DNA of 5,430 nt. Source: Bacteroides sp. (GTDB lineage Bacteria; Bacteroidota; Bacteroidia; Bacteroidales; Bacteroidaceae). Each line of letters starts with the position of its first letter. Within the stretch, counting starts at the first letter, position 1. Position numbers and translations under genes: made by a program. The stretch is taken from positions 1 through 5,430 of the forward strand of contig JAFYML010000295.1 in assembly GCA_017556595.1 (NCBI GenBank), written 5' to 3'. Below are positions 4,782 through 5,430 of the stretch, piece by piece. The notes under the pieces are model-generated. The model made no database searches. It was not told where the DNA came from and saw nothing but the letters and a program-made list of their open reading frames with translations.

Positions 4782-4995
4782 TATGCGGTCGGTTAAAACT
4801 TTCTTTCCGCAAAAGGACGAATTTATTCTTGGCTTATGATGAAATAATTTGTTCGTGAATAAGGTGTGTATTGTTCGATGAACGCGATGCGATACGTCCC
4901 TACAACATACCATCTGACGAGTTATTGAGCATAGCGAAAAGGACGAGGACTTCAATAACCGCGGTTTTTAACCCGTGGATTGGTAGATGATGCAA
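4782..4995. other. Gene-less stretch between the 21-bp array and the BspA-like gene terminator
   Basis: I see no convincing gene here. Small structures noted are a 10-bp direct repeat AAAAGGACGA (4811-4820 and 4937-4946), a 10-bp palindrome AACCGCGGTT (4957-4966), and ATGCGATACGTCCCTAC (4887-4903), which resembles half of a dispersed Bacteroidales intergenic repeat known to me only from memory. A 98-codon minus-strand frame (4659-4955) crosses this region but overlaps the HU promoter and is not counted as a gene. Confidence 0.5.
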
Positions 4996-4996
4996 C

Positions 4997-5030
4997 AAAA
5001 AAAGCTACCTCCAATGGAAGTAGCTTTTTA
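4997..5030 (-). terminator. Strong terminator of the BspA-like gene, possibly bidirectional
   Basis: The stem GCTAC/GTAGC (5004-5008 with 5020-5024) is extended by A5/T5 flanks and by inner TCC/GGA pairs around the loop. On the minus strand seven T follow (5003-4997). It lies 16 bp past the stop at 5046. On the plus strand T5 also follows the stem, so it may stop transcription from both sides. Confidence 0.85.
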
Positions 5031-5045
5031 TGGGGAAATATGATT

Positions 5046-5430
5046 TTATTGGGGAATTGCGGAATAATCTTGTACCGTCCATCCTGATGGGATGCCGTTT
5101 TTACCGGTAGGTAGCGATGTCATTGCTGCGGCTTTGGTAAATGTACCCGTTGCAGCCACATTATATACCCAATTCTGCAAACAATTGCTAGCAGGGATGT
5201 CCGTAGCCAGCATGGTGATACTATTTAGATTGCTGCAACCATAGAACATTTCATAGTAGCAATTATCCGCCAAGGTTGTAGCCGGAAGGACGGGTGCTGC
5301 GGTCAGCGAGGTACAATTCTTGAACATATAACTATAGCAAAAAGGTGCCAAAGTAGTAGCCTGAAGAGCGGGGGCAGTTTCCAACGAGGTGCAATTATTG
5401 AACATTGAATAGTAGCAACCCTCCGCCAAG
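5046..5430 (-). CDS. BspA-type leucine-rich-repeat surface protein, C-terminal part (5' end outside window)
   Basis: Only the last 127 codons are present; the frame stays open past the window edge, so the first visible codon (TTG, Leu) is internal and not a start. Three 26-residue repeats of the form LAxxCYxxMFxxCTSLxxAPxLPATT are followed by a degenerate capping segment and the tail TFTKAAAMTSLP and IPSGWTVQDY, an ending I know from many Prevotella/Bacteroides BspA-like proteins. BspA-type LRR proteins are usually exported and bind host proteins or mediate adhesion and coaggregation; that role is from the family, not from this fragment. No C-terminal por-type sorting domain or LPXTG motif is visible at the end, so any anchor must be at the missing N-terminus (typically a lipoprotein signal). 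The gene ends at a strong terminator 16 bp downstream. Confidence 0.88.
   Translation of the reverse strand, partial: LAEGCYYSMFNNCTSLETAPALQATTLAPFCYSYMFKNCTSLTAAPVLPATTLADNCYYEMFYGCSNLNSITMLATDIPASNCLQNWVYNVAATGTFTKAAAMTSLPTGKNGIPSGWTVQDYSAIPQ
5196..5429 (-). repeat. Three tandem 78-bp (26-aa) LRR units
   Basis: Within the BspA-like gene, units at 5429-5352, 5351-5274 and 5273-5196 each start LA and carry CY at residues 5-6 and MF at 9-10, with CTSL or CSNL at 13-16. The first two are close at the DNA level; the third is diverged and leads into the cap. More units probably lie beyond the window edge. Such arrays can gain or lose units by recombination. Confidence 0.8.

Noticed and set aside
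4811..4946. 10-bp direct repeat AAAAGGACGA, 126 bp apart
   Set aside because: Short, without extended similarity around the copies, and no attachment-site or transposon features; chance cannot be excluded. The distance is a multiple of 21, but nothing repeat-like fills the gap.
4957..4966. AACCGCGGTT followed by Ts as a terminator
   Set aside because: A 10-bp perfect palindrome without a loop cannot form a stable RNA hairpin of useful length, and a much better terminator lies at 4997-5030.

Overview
The window looks like chromosomal DNA of a Bacteroidales bacterium, most likely a Prevotella-type organism. The reasons are: promoters of the Bacteroidetes form (-7 box TAnnTTTG) with no clear Shine-Dalgarno sequences; a BspA-type leucine-rich-repeat surface protein; a protein with two Fibrobacter-succinogenes-major-paralogue (FISUMP) domains; and an HU-related DNA-binding protein of the long Bacteroidetes type. 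The species call is inference. The gene families are read directly from the translated sequence.

Layout from left to right. Positions 1-624 (minus) hold the N-terminal 208 codons of an aspartokinase, probably the bifunctional aspartokinase/homoserine dehydrogenase ThrA. Upstream of it, at 753-815 (minus), is an unannotated 20-codon ORF with seven threonine codons. It lies in an approximately 220-nt leader with mutually exclusive hairpins and its own promoter, which is the anatomy of a threonine attenuator. Divergently, 1037-2074 (plus) encodes a cytoplasmic type I L-asparaginase (AnsA). The two divergent promoters carry a nearly identical 29-bp segment in inverted orientation (23 of 29 positions equal), so they may share a regulator. 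Asparaginase makes aspartate and aspartokinase consumes it, so shared control would make metabolic sense.

Convergent to ansA is a secreted two-domain FISUMP protein (2164-3633, minus). A short palindromic repeat lies between the two genes, and a second, partial copy of it overlaps the 3' end of the HU gene at 3951. The roughly 320-bp gap 3634-3950 holds the FISUMP promoter and what looks like a complete small transcription unit on the minus strand: promoter (3889-3922), an 11-bp inverted repeat over the predicted start site, and a strong terminator (3787-3823). This is a candidate small RNA of about 95 nt.

At 3951-4607 (minus) is an HU-like protein with a C-terminal winged-helix-like extension. 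Its promoter (-33 and -7 boxes 19 bp apart) directly abuts four tandem 21-bp units (4698-4781), each carrying an ATCAC/GTGAT palindrome. The 21-bp period puts all four on the same DNA face. The rest of the gap to 4995 shows nothing clearly coding. A strong terminator (4997-5030) then ends the minus-strand BspA-like gene, of which only the last 127 codons are present (5046-5430).

The most interesting items are the threonine leader, the inverted promoter duplication, the 21-bp palindrome array and the candidate small RNA. No mobile element, CRISPR array, tRNA or rRNA was seen.
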